NCBI GenBank assembly: GCA_022559845.1
Contig: JAHNEJ010001089.1
Location: forward strand, 1 to 64,000
Reading direction: 5' to 3'
Source: Amorphophallus konjac
Lineage: Eukaryota > Streptophyta > Magnoliopsida > Alismatales > Araceae
Length of the DNA: 64,000 nucleotides
Part shown: positions 1 through 12,078 of the stretch, one piece after another
Position numbering within the stretch: position 1 is the stretch's first letter
Layout of the letters: each line of letters starts with the position of its first letter
Made by a program: the position numbers and the translations under genes
Notes under the pieces: generated by a model
Seen by the model: only the letters and a program-made list of their open reading frames with translations
Databases searched by the model: none
Told to the model about the DNA's origin: nothing

Positions 1-116
1 GCCAAATAGAGGGGTATTGGACCCTTGATCATGCACATGCCTGCAGCACTGTTCCGATATCCCTCTAGAGGTCAACGAAGCTTACGCAGTGGCGGAGCTC
101 CATTGCCTCGGAAGGT

Positions 117-124
117 TATAAAAG
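117..124 (+). promoter_or_regulatory. TATA-box-like TATAAAAG
   Basis: Canonical TATA core in a GC-rich setting, upstream of the CTCCCGGCGC array. It may be an LTR promoter. No transcription start can be confirmed from sequence. Confidence 0.3.
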
Positions 125-235
125 CCGATCGAGTCCGGAAAATCTCGTAGAAAAGGGGAGGGTTATCCCCATTAATTGTCGTCCCTGAGGTGCACATTAT
201 GGCTCAAGGCACCAGAAGAATGCCGGTGGGTTAGG

Positions 236-545
236 CTCCCGGCGCATGAACAAAGAGGCAGGTTTCCGACGCGTTGAAGCAAAGGCCAGGAGTTCCCGGT
301 GTGAAGAGGAATTGCCCAGAGTGGGAGGTTCCCGGCGGGATGGCCAAGGGAAAGGGGACCCTCGGCACAGCGAAGAGGAGACCAGGGAGTAGGACTCCCG
401 GCGCCACGGTCAGAGTGCAGGGCTCCCGGCGCGGCCATGTTAGAACAGTTCTCGGCGCCTGAAGGATGGCGCCGAGAGCTATTCACCTGATTTACTGTAC
501 GCGGGGCCGAGAGCTATGAGGACGCCGGGATCAGAACAGGGCTTT
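236..545. repeat. Array of CTCCCGGCGC modules with an inverted pair
   Basis: The module CTCCCGGCGC or close variants recurs about every 40-60 bp. At 450-477 two 10-bp perfect arms (TCTCGGCGCC and GGCGCCGAGA) flank an 8-nt loop. Related modules recur at about 1630-1670. The arm-loop-arm design resembles the arrays in other LTRs of this window, with a different core sequence. Confidence 0.6.
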
Positions 546-1318
546 ACGGTACCCTGTTCTTAGATCTGTTAGGGATTCAGGGGTTTCTTGACGATTCAGG
601 CCGAGGTAAATAGGCCCAGTGAGGTCAAAATGAATCAATTCCTCGGGTTTCAACTGGATTTGGCTTAGGTTTCAAAGAAAGTCCAAGATCAGAGAGGAAA
701 CTGGGAGGGAAAAATCAGGGTACAGAGAACCCGTGTCACCACTGCCGTGTAGAGTCCGGGGACAGCTTGATGTCGTCTTTCATCATCCTGAGAGCCAAGA
801 GATGGCTGTCTCTGGACCCAGGGATGATTTTGATAGTGCCAATAGGCAAAAACCATAACATCTAGAACTATAGAAAATCACTAGCAGCGGCCATTGAAAG
901 CATTGCCAATATCGATAGCAGACTGCCCCAGAAGCCAAGAGATAATCTGTCTCTGGCCCTGGGGCAAGCCTGGGAGGCTCCCCGCAAGCGACACCGAACG
1001 GCCATGGGCATCGGTATAACTAGAGCCACACTTATTCTGCTGAAGACGATTGAATCCGAAGACCCATTAGAGAATCAGACGCGCTTCAGTCGAGCTAAAA
1101 CAACGAAAACATGTAAAGGAAAGACATAGCAACATACGGAGAGATAGCTGGCAGATGTTTCAATCACCCAACGCCCAAACGGGCCATTAGAGCATTTCAT
1201 ATCATCAGATCACCCCAGAACTCACATCAATCGCACGGAGGGAATGAGGGAGAAGGAGATGAATAGACATTAGGATATCCCGGTTACATCCAAAATCAAA
1301 ATCGAGATAAACTCGGCA

Positions 1319-1690
1319 GGATTACATGAATAAGAAAAAATAAAACCATGGGGGAGGGCGGAGCATTGACTCCTCTCCCTCCCCGGATGCCCACCTGGAG
1401 CTTCTTCCCTGGGGAATCGGTCTCTTCTCTCTTTCTTTTTCAGCGGAGGAGGCTCTCTCTCTCCCTCTGGCTTCTTCTTTTTTTTTTTTTTGATTGATGG
1501 TCTCGCTTCCGATCCTCCGCTCGATCCCCTTTTCTTTCAAAAGGGGGGGGGGGGGGTTTATATAGGTCTCATTCTCGTGTGTTCTCGGTGGAGAGCAGTC
1601 GGCGCGACCGTCTTCTTAGCCACAGCTCCTGGCGCGTCCAGCGGCCCTTCGTGGAAGCTCCCGGCGCCATGGTCAGAAGCCCAATCAGCC
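1319..1690 (-). promoter_or_regulatory. Putative minus-strand LTR promoter
   Basis: Read on the minus strand, a TATATAAA box (1557-1564) is followed by a C14 run (G14 on plus, 1543-1556) and a purine-rich leader, a layout typical of an LTR U3/R junction. The upstream side (1608-1680) carries two CTCCCGGCGC-like modules. Element ends were not found. Confidence 0.35.
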
Positions 1691-2274
1691 GGCCCATTTA
1701 GTGCCCTTTTTTTTTAGGCCACATAATTGCCTTGGCTTCCCTTAGTCATTTTGTATTGACTTTTATCAGAACCGAAAGAGGCCACTTTAGTAGTGACACA
1801 GCTTTGTTGAGATCATCTCGAGGTTCCATCAGTGAACAAACTGGGGTTTTAATCAGTATTGTCGTCTGAATGACGATAAAACCGGGTATGTTTCATCGGC
1901 ATCGTCATCCGAACGGTGACAAGACCGGACATCAACTTCAGTCTGACAGACTTCGGCCGGGTGTGTAATCTGTGTAGAGGATTCTTCATTTGTCCTGTCT
2001 TTGCCAAAAGCCTTCGTAATCTTCATCTGTCGGCTCCGACTTCTCATCAGAGTGTGCTTGGAGGTCTTATCAGTCGAGTGACTGCGGCTTCATCGGTGCT
2101 GCCGTCTGAATGACATCGGCACCGGTCATCAGCTTTGGCCGACAAAGGCTTTAGCCGGGTGAATGGTGGACGGGCTTCATCATTGATCTTTCACTGTTGG
2201 TCAGACCCTCTTTTCAATTGTGCTTCCACCCTTGTTCATTTTCCAGGTGTCAACAGGGTTTCAGTTTTTCGAGG

Positions 2275-2530
2275 TTACAGAGAAGGACGGTCTATCGTTA
2301 GACCGTTTGTCCGTTGAGCGGTTCCTATTTGGCCGTACATCACTAGTGACCGTTAACTTTAAGTCGGTTGAAATTCCAGGCCCGAGCGGTTCTTATAGAG
2401 CCGTTCTATCATAAACGGTATTATGTGGACCGTTCATCCCTGTCAACCGGCCCCTTTAGAATCGTTTAAAGGTCAGGTATACACGGTTAACATAGAGCCG
2501 TTTGAAATATTGCACGGTTACAATAAGGTC
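2275..2530. repeat. Array of ACGGTT/AACCGT inverted pairs
   Basis: Several short pairs follow one another. The clearest is ACGGTCT (2287-2293) and AGACCGT (2300-2306) around a 6-nt loop. Further CGGTT ... AACCG/GCCGT pairs occur about every 40 bp to 2515. No protein-coding constraint is visible. Confidence 0.6.
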
Positions 2531-3458
2531 ATTTATCTGGATGGTGTATTTAGATCATGAATATTGATATTTTCTTTGGAAAATTGTCTCTTAACCATCT
2601 TATGCAGCATCCTTTCAGCCAATCTCGTCGTTTCGCCTGCACAGGTAAGTCAGGTATGGCCTTCTATCCCTAAACCCTTATTGCATTAATTATATGGTAT
2701 TATGTTATATTATTTCAAGAGCCGGCAGGTTATCTACGTGTCCCCGGATCTGATGTTCCCCTTCAACAAAAATGATGATGATCCAGGCTCATGTACCTAA
2801 CCTTCGGATAGGCCGTTAAGTTGGGATGTCACGAGGAGGACGGTTCTATCCGCACGCTGTGGTTGCGGACGGTATCTTGACTCTGACGTTCCCAGCTTAG
2901 CAATACTACTCTTGTAATATTTTATATTTTAATCTTTCTTGGCATTTGTTTTAATGGTTTCCTATGTTTTAGCCCAGCATGCATCATACTCATCCTTTTG
3001 AGCTTTCATGCCCCATGGTTTGCTTAAGAAATGTCCCGTCAGTAATGGTTAGCTATGTGTTCGGACGCTCGAGTAAGAGGAACTAATTCCACTCTGAATT
3101 CGAAGGTTTTCTTTGGTCGATTCGTTTGGTCCGGTTGATTGAAAGGTCCCCGTCTGGAGCTTTAGCCTTTTTTCTTTTGTGGCCCCCTCATTGGACCGCG
3201 GGATTGTGTCCCCCATGAGGTCGATCTTGTCGATTTGTTTTATTTAGTTTAGTTTCTCCAGATTTGGCGTCACTTTTAGTTAACTATTCCTGGCGTTTGG
3301 TTCAAGGTTTTCCGGAAGATTCTCATCACTTGTTGGTAAAAACGGGTGTCGTTTTACCTTAATGCCCGCTTTTCCGGTCCACTCCGCTGTATTTTCGCTC
3401 CACCTCCAGGTTCCATGTCACCTCCGCTTCACCTCCGCTCACTCCCCTGCAAAGAGGA

Positions 3459-3475
3459 CGTTAAGGAGGGACATC
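3459..3475 (+). other. Polypurine tract-like sequence before an LTR
   Basis: A purine-rich stretch (TTAAGGAGGGAC) lies immediately before TGTTGACACC, the expected position of the plus-strand primer of an LTR retrotransposon. Confidence 0.4.
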
Positions 3476-3682
3476 TGTTGACACCCGTTTTATACCGATA
3501 ATTTGAGTCGTTTCTCTTACTCCCATTAGTTGATGCCTCGAGTTGTCCATCATTCATTGGGCCATTTTTCGTGGCACGTCTTGGGCTCATTTTATGGGTC
3601 GTCTCCCTCCTTGGTGAAGTCCGTGGCGATTCAGGGCTTAATGGGCCTTGGCTTTGGTCAATTGAACGTTTCATAGCATAAA

Positions 3683-4125
3683 CGGCTCAACCTCAGCTGT
3701 TCATATGATGAGCGGTTGAATATGGACCGTTCATACATTTTGTTAATTTCTGAGGTCTTTTCTGAATATTCACCGACATGCTGTGGTGCGGCCCTATTAG
3801 GACCGTTCAAACCAATGGACGGGCTTATTACAACCGCCTATACCTCAGAGTCCTACGCACGCCCATTTCCTCAGATAATTATCCAATTATTCGAATTATC
3901 ACCGACAGGGTGAAACGGTTGGGTATTGGCCGCTCTACACTAGAACGGTCTCACTAGAACCGTTCACCTTTGAGGGTCCAACGGCGGGCGTTTCGGCCAG
4001 TTAGAGAGATAATTGGGTTTATTTTCTGATTATCTGAATTTCCACCGACAGCTTGGACGGTCTGAACCAGACCGCCCAAATGTTGCGCGGTCTATCGTAA
4101 GACCGCTCATCCCGTCGGATGAGGC
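3683..4125. repeat. Inverted-pair array upstream of the LTR TATA box
   Basis: Repeated ACCGTTCA / TGAGCGGT-type pairs. The best is GCGGTCT (4087-4093), loop ATCGTA, AGACCGC (4100-4106). The same 7-6-7 geometry recurs at 2287, 4938, 19811, 26581 and 36860. Confidence 0.6.
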
Positions 4126-4321
4126 TTTTTAACAGACTTTTGTCTCTTTTATTCATGGCTTTATCCCCAGTTTGTTTTGATGATCTCTCCGTGGATAATC
4201 AACCATTTTTGATGCCGTTTCGACTGGATAAGAGATTATGATAATATCTATGATTTATATTTTATAATCTCGACCTGAAAATACCTAAAAACTCTAATTT
4301 CGAGGCTGGCTTTCTAGGCTC

Positions 4322-4329
4322 TATAAATA
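4322..4329 (+). promoter_or_regulatory. LTR TATA box TATAAATA
   Basis: Sits ~850 bp into the LTR and is followed by CTAGTGG and a G-rich start region, a usual plant LTR promoter arrangement. Confidence 0.5.
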
Positions 4330-4799
4330 GACCCTAGTGGCCGGACGTCGAAAGGGGGGGGAGATTTTTGGTCTATGGCGAAGCCCTGTCGCATTCCTGA
4401 GCGACCTAGCACCAAGGAGGGAGGCTCTCTACGTCCTTACGAGCCTCCGGTTCAAGGAGTAGTCCGCGTGTTGAGTCATAGTGTCGTCTCTCGATTTCTT
4501 CGTCGTCTGTTGCATACATTGCTTTTCCCCCACGTCTTCCCTCGTTTTTGTTTCCATGCACACATCCACCAATGCTTTTGTCACTCTAGGGGTTTAAAAT
4601 CCCCCAGGTATTCCCCTTTTCATTAATTTATGCTTAATCCTCCTTATGTGAACATGTACTACGTCTTTTAGTTCTAATTTGGGTGTTTCTCTTGTGTTTT
4701 TACACTGTTTTACAGGTCAGCACTTCATCAGCACGAGGCCCATCCCCTCTGGCCGGCCGGAGAGGGTGGAGGTCGAACCCTTGTCAGCTTGCTGCGTGA

Positions 4800-5000
4800 A
4801 GGGATCGAGCGGCTTCCCTTTGGCCGTTCAACGTGTGGTGTGGTTCATTGACGACCGTTCTTCCTTGGAGTGCGGTCTAACTTCCACCGTCCGTCCCACG
4901 GCAGCAGCTCCTCCCGCCTCCTTTGCAGCGTACAAGGACAGTCTGTCGTAAGACCGCGTCAAGTCAAGCGGTCCCTAAAGAACCGTTCATCTCTCCAGCA
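4800..5000. repeat. Second inverted-pair array, downstream of the TATA box
   Basis: Further CGGTC/GACCG pairs, including ACAGTCT (4938-4944), loop GTCGTA, AGACCGC (4951-4957). These would lie in the transcribed part of the LTR. Confidence 0.5.
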
Positions 5001-5157
5001 CTGCAGCTCCCTCCTTTCCAAGGTACGGCGTGCCGGTCACGTGCGGCGCCTTGGTGGCGATCACGGTCCTTTCTTTTGTTCTCTACTTTCCTCTCGTTTT
5101 CGTTATTTGCCCATTACGCATTGGTCCACGCACTTGATGCGCCCTGATTCTTAGAGA

Positions 5158-5453
5158 GAGGAGAGGAAAAATATATATCTACACTTACCTTCTATTTTCT
5201 TTTTTTTTAAATCCTCTCTTTTCCTTTTTCACCCTCTCCTTTCTTAATTTGCGCAAATACCCGCCTGCGCCTCCTTTGTATTAGGCTTAGCCCATTCATC
5301 TAGCCCACTCCCCTTCCTTTCTTCCTCTTCTTTTATTGGGCTTGGCCCCCTTTTCATTTTTTTTCTTCTCTTTTATTTCATTCTTTTTCCCTTTTTCTTT
5401 GAGCGCAAACAAGCACTTTGCGCCATTCCGGCCTCAAAAGGTGGCTCCCATAA
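5158..5453. other. Pyrimidine-rich gap
   Basis: T/C-rich DNA with no gene. Its last ~30 bp, read on the minus strand, may be a decayed primer-binding region of the adjacent minus-strand LTR. Confidence 0.4.
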
Positions 5454-6809
5454 TGTTGCACTTTACCTCGCATGGCACTTAGCTCCTACACTCTCAAATG
5501 GTAGTTTATAGCTAAAGTACATATCTAGCAAAATTTTCATTCCAAGGGCATATAGTATGAAGTACAAATGGAGTTTATAATAGAAGTTCAAGGATGATTT
5601 AAGACATCATGTTCAACGACATTAAGACAAGAAAGAGAATGTATTGCCAGACAAGACATGATTAGCTCTCGCAAAAAATCTTGTAAAATAGGTTTAGATC
5701 AAGTTTTTCATAGTCTGGTGCTTACCAGAAAACTAAAGAGATCTCGGTCAGGTAAGAGGTGGGACAGTGGGTGGTTCTCCCCGCATTCGCTTCGCAAGGT
5801 CCTAATTAAATAACCACTTACCCACTTAAGATGTTTGTCTGTGGATCGCTTGCCTTAGACACCGGTCTTTCTTGGTAAACTTGCTAGCTACACGGTTTGT
5901 CAATCATTCTTGCATATTCTAACATGTTCATGTGTAAAAGAATTTCAATAAAGGAAATACATTGAAAGAAGATATCAAGCTTTCAGATAGAGTTTAGATC
6001 AAATAGGTATGGCCAATCAGGTATAAGAAGTTTATGGAATTTAGCCTTTTGAACAATTAAAGATGGCTTTCCGGATTCATTTATCTAGTCATTTCCTTCT
6101 CGATGGTAATTTAAGACAAGAACATGAATTTAAAATTCAAAATTAAAGTTTTGAAATAACACACATAAAATGAGGTAAATCAGACACATCGGTCTGAACA
6201 TGGTTGTCGAGTTCAAGTTACGATCCATGTGTGATCTGCGTTCTTAGACAGAAAATCGAAACATGTTATTACATTGAAAACTCTACCTTTTGACTTTAGA
6301 TCTCAAAATAAGCCACAAATACATGATCATTAAAATTTGTATAAAATCAAGGTACACATGCATAAGAACATATATGAACATCTAATTAAGTTTTGCCTGA
6401 GAGAAAATCTACTTAGTTGAAGATCAAAGAGGAAGAAGAACAAGAACGAAGAACACTTCGAACACTCCTCCAAACTTCAAACTTTCCTCCTCTCTACGAC
6501 TAGCAGTTCCCCAATAGATTTATGCTTTGAGTAGGGAAGATCTCAGCCCTATTTATCGGCCAAATCTCATAATTATTATATTACCCATTTAATTCTAAGT
6601 CAATTTTCACCTAATTTTCCTATTTCACCAACCCATGTTACTATTACACCAACCTATGTTGAAAATAAATTTCAACATGTGAATATTGAAATAAATCCCC
6701 CTTCATGACATAACCAATGACCTCATCTATTCAATGATATAAGCAATGACCTCATCCACTATTAGGATTAGATTATAGCTAATAATTCTCTCTTAAATCG
6801 GATGCTACA
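5454..6809 (-). mobile_element. Minus-strand LTR (~1.36 kb)
   Basis: On the minus strand it begins TGTAGCATCC at 6809 and ends GTGCAACA at 5454; the ends form an imperfect terminal inverted repeat (TGTAGCA/TGTTGCA, 6 of 7). A TATA box (GATAAATA, 6557-6550) and a purine-rich leader follow in the expected order. A polypurine tract lies just upstream (6821-6832), so this looks like a 3' LTR. The flanking 5-mers do not match, so it is not a clean solo LTR. Confidence 0.5.
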
Positions 6810-6820
6810 ATACTGATGAC

Positions 6821-6832
6821 TTCCCCCCCTCC
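6821..6832 (-). other. Polypurine tract of a minus-strand element
   Basis: Reads GGAGGGGGGGAA on the minus strand, ~12 bp before the LTR start at 6809. Confidence 0.45.
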
Positions 6833-6965
6833 GAATCGAGCCGCGAATCTCATCGTTCACATTATCACGTGGGATTAGTGTTTGTGCTAATGTATTATAT
6901 ACTTTATAGGCATAAAGAAAAATATTTTATAATTTATTTTATTTTCATCTTTCACTATTTCTTTT

Positions 6966-8264
<1,299 letters not shown>

Positions 8265-8752
8265 ACCTATGCTGTATCAAGAATATGTAAAGAATAGGTA
8301 TATTATCCCAGATTTTTGGATTATATTTTCCCAGATTTCGGATCTATTTCTGGCGGAGGAATAGATTTTAAACCGTCCGGAATTGAATTTGGATCGAATT
8401 GCGGCTTTTTCAAGATTTTTATATGAATAAACAAATTTCATGTTAATAGAGTGGGTGTTTATGCAATTTCGACTCTAGGAGGGCTAGGGAGCTATCCCTA
8501 ATTCTCTTTTTCTTCTCTCCTGCAAGCACCGTATTCCCCATCCGGTCGATCGCGAGCTTCCGCCCTCATCCGAGCGCGGCATCCTCCTCCCTCTCCGACT
8601 ACAGATGGTGAGCCGAGGTGTTGGCGTGGCCGCGACGGCGGCGATGTGGCGAGCGTGGCAATGGTGGTTAGTGGCGAGCTCGTGGGCGTTCGTGGTTCGT
8701 GTGTGGGAGATTGGCGTTTCGTGGTATTTTCGACGATAAAGCTTTAAGAGAG

Positions 8753-10939
8753 GTAGGGGGACAGATCCATACCTCCCTTCCGACATTCCCCGTGGTTTCT
8801 AGGCCGTGGAGAGGTCGAGAGGGGTATATTTCATGCGGGAGGGTTAAATGCATGTTTAGGGTATGTGCACCGGATCTAGCAATTCTCCGAGGTTTTGATG
8901 GCTTGGAGGCCTTCTTTTGACGCTAGAGTGGTAGGGGTTGAGTTCCCCTTGTTTTCCCTATCACTTGGGCGTGATTGGGGCGTGGAATGGGTTTTCCTGC
9001 GGAGTTCGCCGTTTTTGGCCTTGGAAGGAGGTTACGGTCGTACCAGAGACCGTTTCTGCAGGAGGCAGCCAGTTAGGGACCATCACTTGTCTGGAGTCGG
9101 TTCCAGGTAGCAGCCTTGCGACTGACCGCTACCTGATGGCAGCGGTCAGGCCAAGACCGCCACCTGGCGGGGTCGACGTGCCCTCGGTGGGATCATCAAC
9201 GTGCTTTTCGTGGGGTCCCGAGGTTGCGGCCATCCCCAGACCACATCCTTCAGATGATGGTCTGGAGATGACCGTTTTATGCCAGGAGTCCTTGGTAGGT
9301 GGCGGTCCAGAGTGGACCGCCACCTAGGGTGACAATCTGAGGAAGACTGCCATCTGGTTTCTACGTTGACCAAGTAACAATTGCGTTATTTTAGTCTGGT
9401 GAGTCGGTTCGTAGTAGCGGTCTCGAGACTGATCGCCTATGAAGGTGGCGGTTAGCCTAGGACCGCAACTAAGAGGAGTCATCGTGAGTGTTTTCAGGGG
9501 AGAAAGGAAGAAGGTGATCGTGCCTTGATCGCCTCCTTCGAGGGGCGATCCTCTGGTGGCCGCCTCCTCCTAGTGTAGCCCTTGAAGTGGTGGTTCTGGG
9601 CAGACCGCCACATACTAGCCCCATCAGGTAGCGGCCATGTAATGACCGCTTCCTTCTCTAGGTGTCCCATTCATGTTGTTTTGGTCCCCAATTGATCCCG
9701 CCTCGACCCCCCTTTGGTAGCCTTTGGTTCCGAGGTTCTGTCAAGCCTGGATGGGTGGTGGGGACCACCCAGTTGTGTGGCCTTGGTGTCTGGATAGTCA
9801 TTCTTGTGTCAGGTTACTCGTATCGACTACCCTCACAAGTGCCTCGTGACTGCAGAGGGTGTTTCCGCGTGAGGGCTGTGATCGCAGCTAGGTGTTTCTG
9901 TTGGAGTCGTGGACCGTGGGCTTGTGGTTCTGTGCTATGCTTTGGTTAGTCTTCTATGGACTGGCGGTCATGGTTTGGCTGTCCGGTTGGTGGTCCTTGG
10001 TTCTCATGCTTGTGAGCCGTCTCATGGTGGTCTTGTTGGGCCGGTGGTACACCTGTGGTTTCCGTAGTTGCGGTGTGTTCTTGGTGACTCTACCCACTAG
10101 ATGTAGCTAACCTGGGCACGTTGTGTGATGACCCACCTGGGAGTGGTGGAGGCTTGTCCCATGTAGAGGTTTTTAAGTTGGTTACTTGAGGGCCCCTTGC
10201 CTTTGCATCCCGAGTCCGACTAGGGGGAAAACCAGCTAGAGGACCCGACGTAGAGCAGATGGTATGTGTGTGAACACTTAGTTGGGGGTAGGGGACACGT
10301 GCTAACGAGCATGACCCTGGATAGTCCTTTTTCTGTGGTATTATGTACCGTGTCTCGATTCCCGCCTGAGAGCGAGTTTGGAGACGCTTGAGGCTACAGT
10401 GTAAGTCATCGGAGGACGCTTCCAGTCTCGTTGTTGGTGGGGTAGTGCTCCTGTCACCTAAGAGGTTTCAGCATGGGTTCCTTTTTGTGTGGTTCCGTTC
10501 TGGTGGTTCGGTCTATTCCACCTTGCGTGGTCCTCCGGCCGTTGGGCTGGGGTTGCCCCATGTGTGTGTGGGGGGCATGGTTCTTCCGCTGGTTCTATTT
10601 CGGGATTGAGAGATTCTCCAGAGGCTGTCAGTTCAATGTGTGGCCGTGTGGCCTTGTTAGTGGTTCTGTCGGTTAGGACGGACTGTCTGACCGTGGGGTC
10701 TGGTTTGCGTAGAGGTCCAGTGTGTGTGTGTTTCTCCAGGTTGACCGTCTTCTAGTTCTGGTCACCGTCGTCGTGTCGTGCCGACGTTCTTACTATGTTG
10801 CTTCTATTGTTGTTGTTCTTACTACTTTCCTTTACTATTGTTATTTCTGTTATTGCACTTCTTTTACTGCTTTCATTGTGGTGGGGACCCGTGGGACCCC
10901 TACTAAGCCAATGAGATGATGCTCACCCCTACTTTTCAG
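8753..10939 (+). other. Predicted intron within the LTR of C
   Basis: Donor-like AG/GTAGGGGGAC and acceptor-like GCTCACCCCTACTTTTCAG. Both recur in the 3' LTR copy (donor at 14350, acceptor ending 58962). Equivalent signals exist in D and F. This is an inference from motif and position; splicing is not demonstrated. Confidence 0.35.
9040..9660. repeat. Array of GCGGTC/GACCGC inverted pairs in C LTR
   Basis: At least eight pairs, such as GCGGTCC-AGAGT-GGACCGC and GCGGTTAGCC-TAGGACCGC. The 3' LTR copy (57290-57680) keeps the same pairs and often pairs better, e.g. GCGGTCATGCCTTGACCGC and GCGGTCCTCTGGTGACCGC. Spacing between pairs is about 40-60 bp. Confidence 0.75.
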
Positions 10940-11280
10940 GTGCGACGTTCTGCTTGAAGTGGAGCGTTCCTGTCGGAGGTTCGTAGTTGCCAGCTCACCA
11001 GGTTGTCCGGGGGTGTGCCAAAGGGTAGTGTGCGTTTCTTTTCCCTGACTATACTTGTGGACTGGACTCTGTAGTTATTTAATTATTATAATATATAATT
11101 TTATTTCTGTCAAAACTATAGATTAATTCTGTAGATTTACTTGCCTGCTATTGTTTAGAATTTCAATGCATGACCACACCAACCCTTTAACCCTTTCGAG
11201 CCTTCCGGCTCGTGGGTGGCAGGCCAAGATTCGAATGGTATCGGGTTATTCCCGGTATTCGGATCTTGGGTCGTTACAGT

Positions 11281-11292
11281 TGGTATCAGAGT
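11281..11292 (+). other. Primer-binding site (tRNA-Met) of C
   Basis: TGGTATCAGAGT begins two bases after the LTR end; it differs at the last base from TGGTATCAGAGC, the usual complement of initiator tRNA-Met. Confidence 0.9.
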
Positions 11293-11420
11293 ATGGTTGT
11301 GGAAATGCATGGGAATTCAAGACAATACAGTGATTATGAGTCCAAATAGTCCAGTATAGTCGGCAGCTGGCTTAGGTGTTCTGTTTTATTCACCCCTCCC
11401 CTATCGCTTCCCGCGTTTGT

Positions 11421-12078
11421 GTTAAGGGTTAGTTGACGCTGAGGAGGCGAGTTCGAGCTTTGTCAGGAATGTCGACAGGGGGCTCAGGTAGAGCTGAGTA
11501 GGGAGGAGCCGAGTGGCGAGTCTTTTCCTCTGGAGGTAGCGGCCCTGGGTGTGCCGCGTCAAGTCGAGTCTTGTGCCGACATGTATTGGTTCTTCGTGCG
11601 GCAGATGAGTTAGCACCGTGGTCAGGAGGCTAGCGGGGGCAGTTCGTCGAGTGGTGGTCATGGACGTCTCTTGCGAGAGTTTCTGCTATTTCACCATCGA
11701 CGTTTGGAGGCCAGCCGGAGTCCAGCCTCGGCACGGTGGACCACTGAGTGGGAATCGATGCCTCTTCCGTCCCCTTGTTCGAGTTCTTCCCCTTCGGGAT
11801 CGAGGTTCTGTCAGATGACTAGGTTGTTCAGAAGGAGTAGGTTTGGCAGGAGGTGCCATGAGCAGGTGTCTACAGTGGCTACTCAGCATCCAGTAGTTCG
11901 ACCACTGTGGAATGGTGTGAGTGAGCAGCCAGGACAGTGTCAGAGATGTGGCAGGTTTAGTGCGGGCGGGCCGTGTGCCGTGGATGAAGCCGAGCCGGAG
12001 TGTTTCAGATGTGGTCAGGTTGGTCTTGTGGCTCGCGAGTGCCCATGGCGGCCGCCCTTGTTCCAGCCATCTTTGTAG
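11421..12078 (+). pseudogene. Element C gag remnant with zinc knuckle
   Basis: Decayed Gypsy capsid/nucleocapsid gene. The frame ending at 12078 contains C-Q-R-C-G-R-F and, after an acidic linker, C-F-R-C-G-Q-V-G-L-V-A-R-E-C, a CCHC knuckle in which the zinc-binding His is replaced by Leu. The first knuckle also lacks its His. The upstream capsid domain is no longer readable in one frame. The product would have packaged element RNA. Position after the primer-binding site fits gag. It cannot encode a working protein. Confidence 0.65.

Larger units (their letters stand above)
1..3458. other. Degenerate LTR-derived DNA without a recognisable gene
   Basis: No open frame here encodes a recognisable domain. 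The stretch resembles LTR or leader DNA: TATA boxes on both strands, homopolymer and pyrimidine tracts, and two arrays of short inverted repeats (236-545 and 2275-2530). A donor-like CAG/GTAAGT sits at 2642-2650 and an acceptor-like GGCAG near 2727, which could be a small leader intron. I could not delimit element ends, so family and orientation remain open. Confidence 0.35.
3476..5157 (+). mobile_element. LTR of an unassigned retrotransposon, 3' end unresolved
   Basis: The LTR begins TGTTGACACCCG after a polypurine tract. It holds a TATA box at 4322-4329, inverted-pair arrays on both sides of the TATA, and an intron-like segment (CAG/GTATTC near 4607 to TTTTACAG near 4715). No primer-binding site could be found, so the right end is approximate and the copy may be a solo or truncated LTR. 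Apparent frames inside it do not resemble known proteins. Confidence 0.45.
8299..11278 (+). mobile_element. Element C 5' LTR (2980 bp)
   Basis: Aligns by eye with the split 3' LTR along its length (start ATATCCCAGATTTT in both, end CGTTACA). TATA-like TTATATGA lies near 8420. A donor-like AG/GTAGGGGGAC (8751) and acceptor-like CTACTTTTCAG (to 10939) bracket most of the LTR. The hairpin-pair array occupies 9040-9660. Frames within it are non-coding. Confidence 0.9.

Noticed and set aside
8484..10919. Many 60-130-residue frames in the C LTR
   Set aside because: The region is an LTR with a matching second copy; frames are not preserved between the two copies and none shows a domain.
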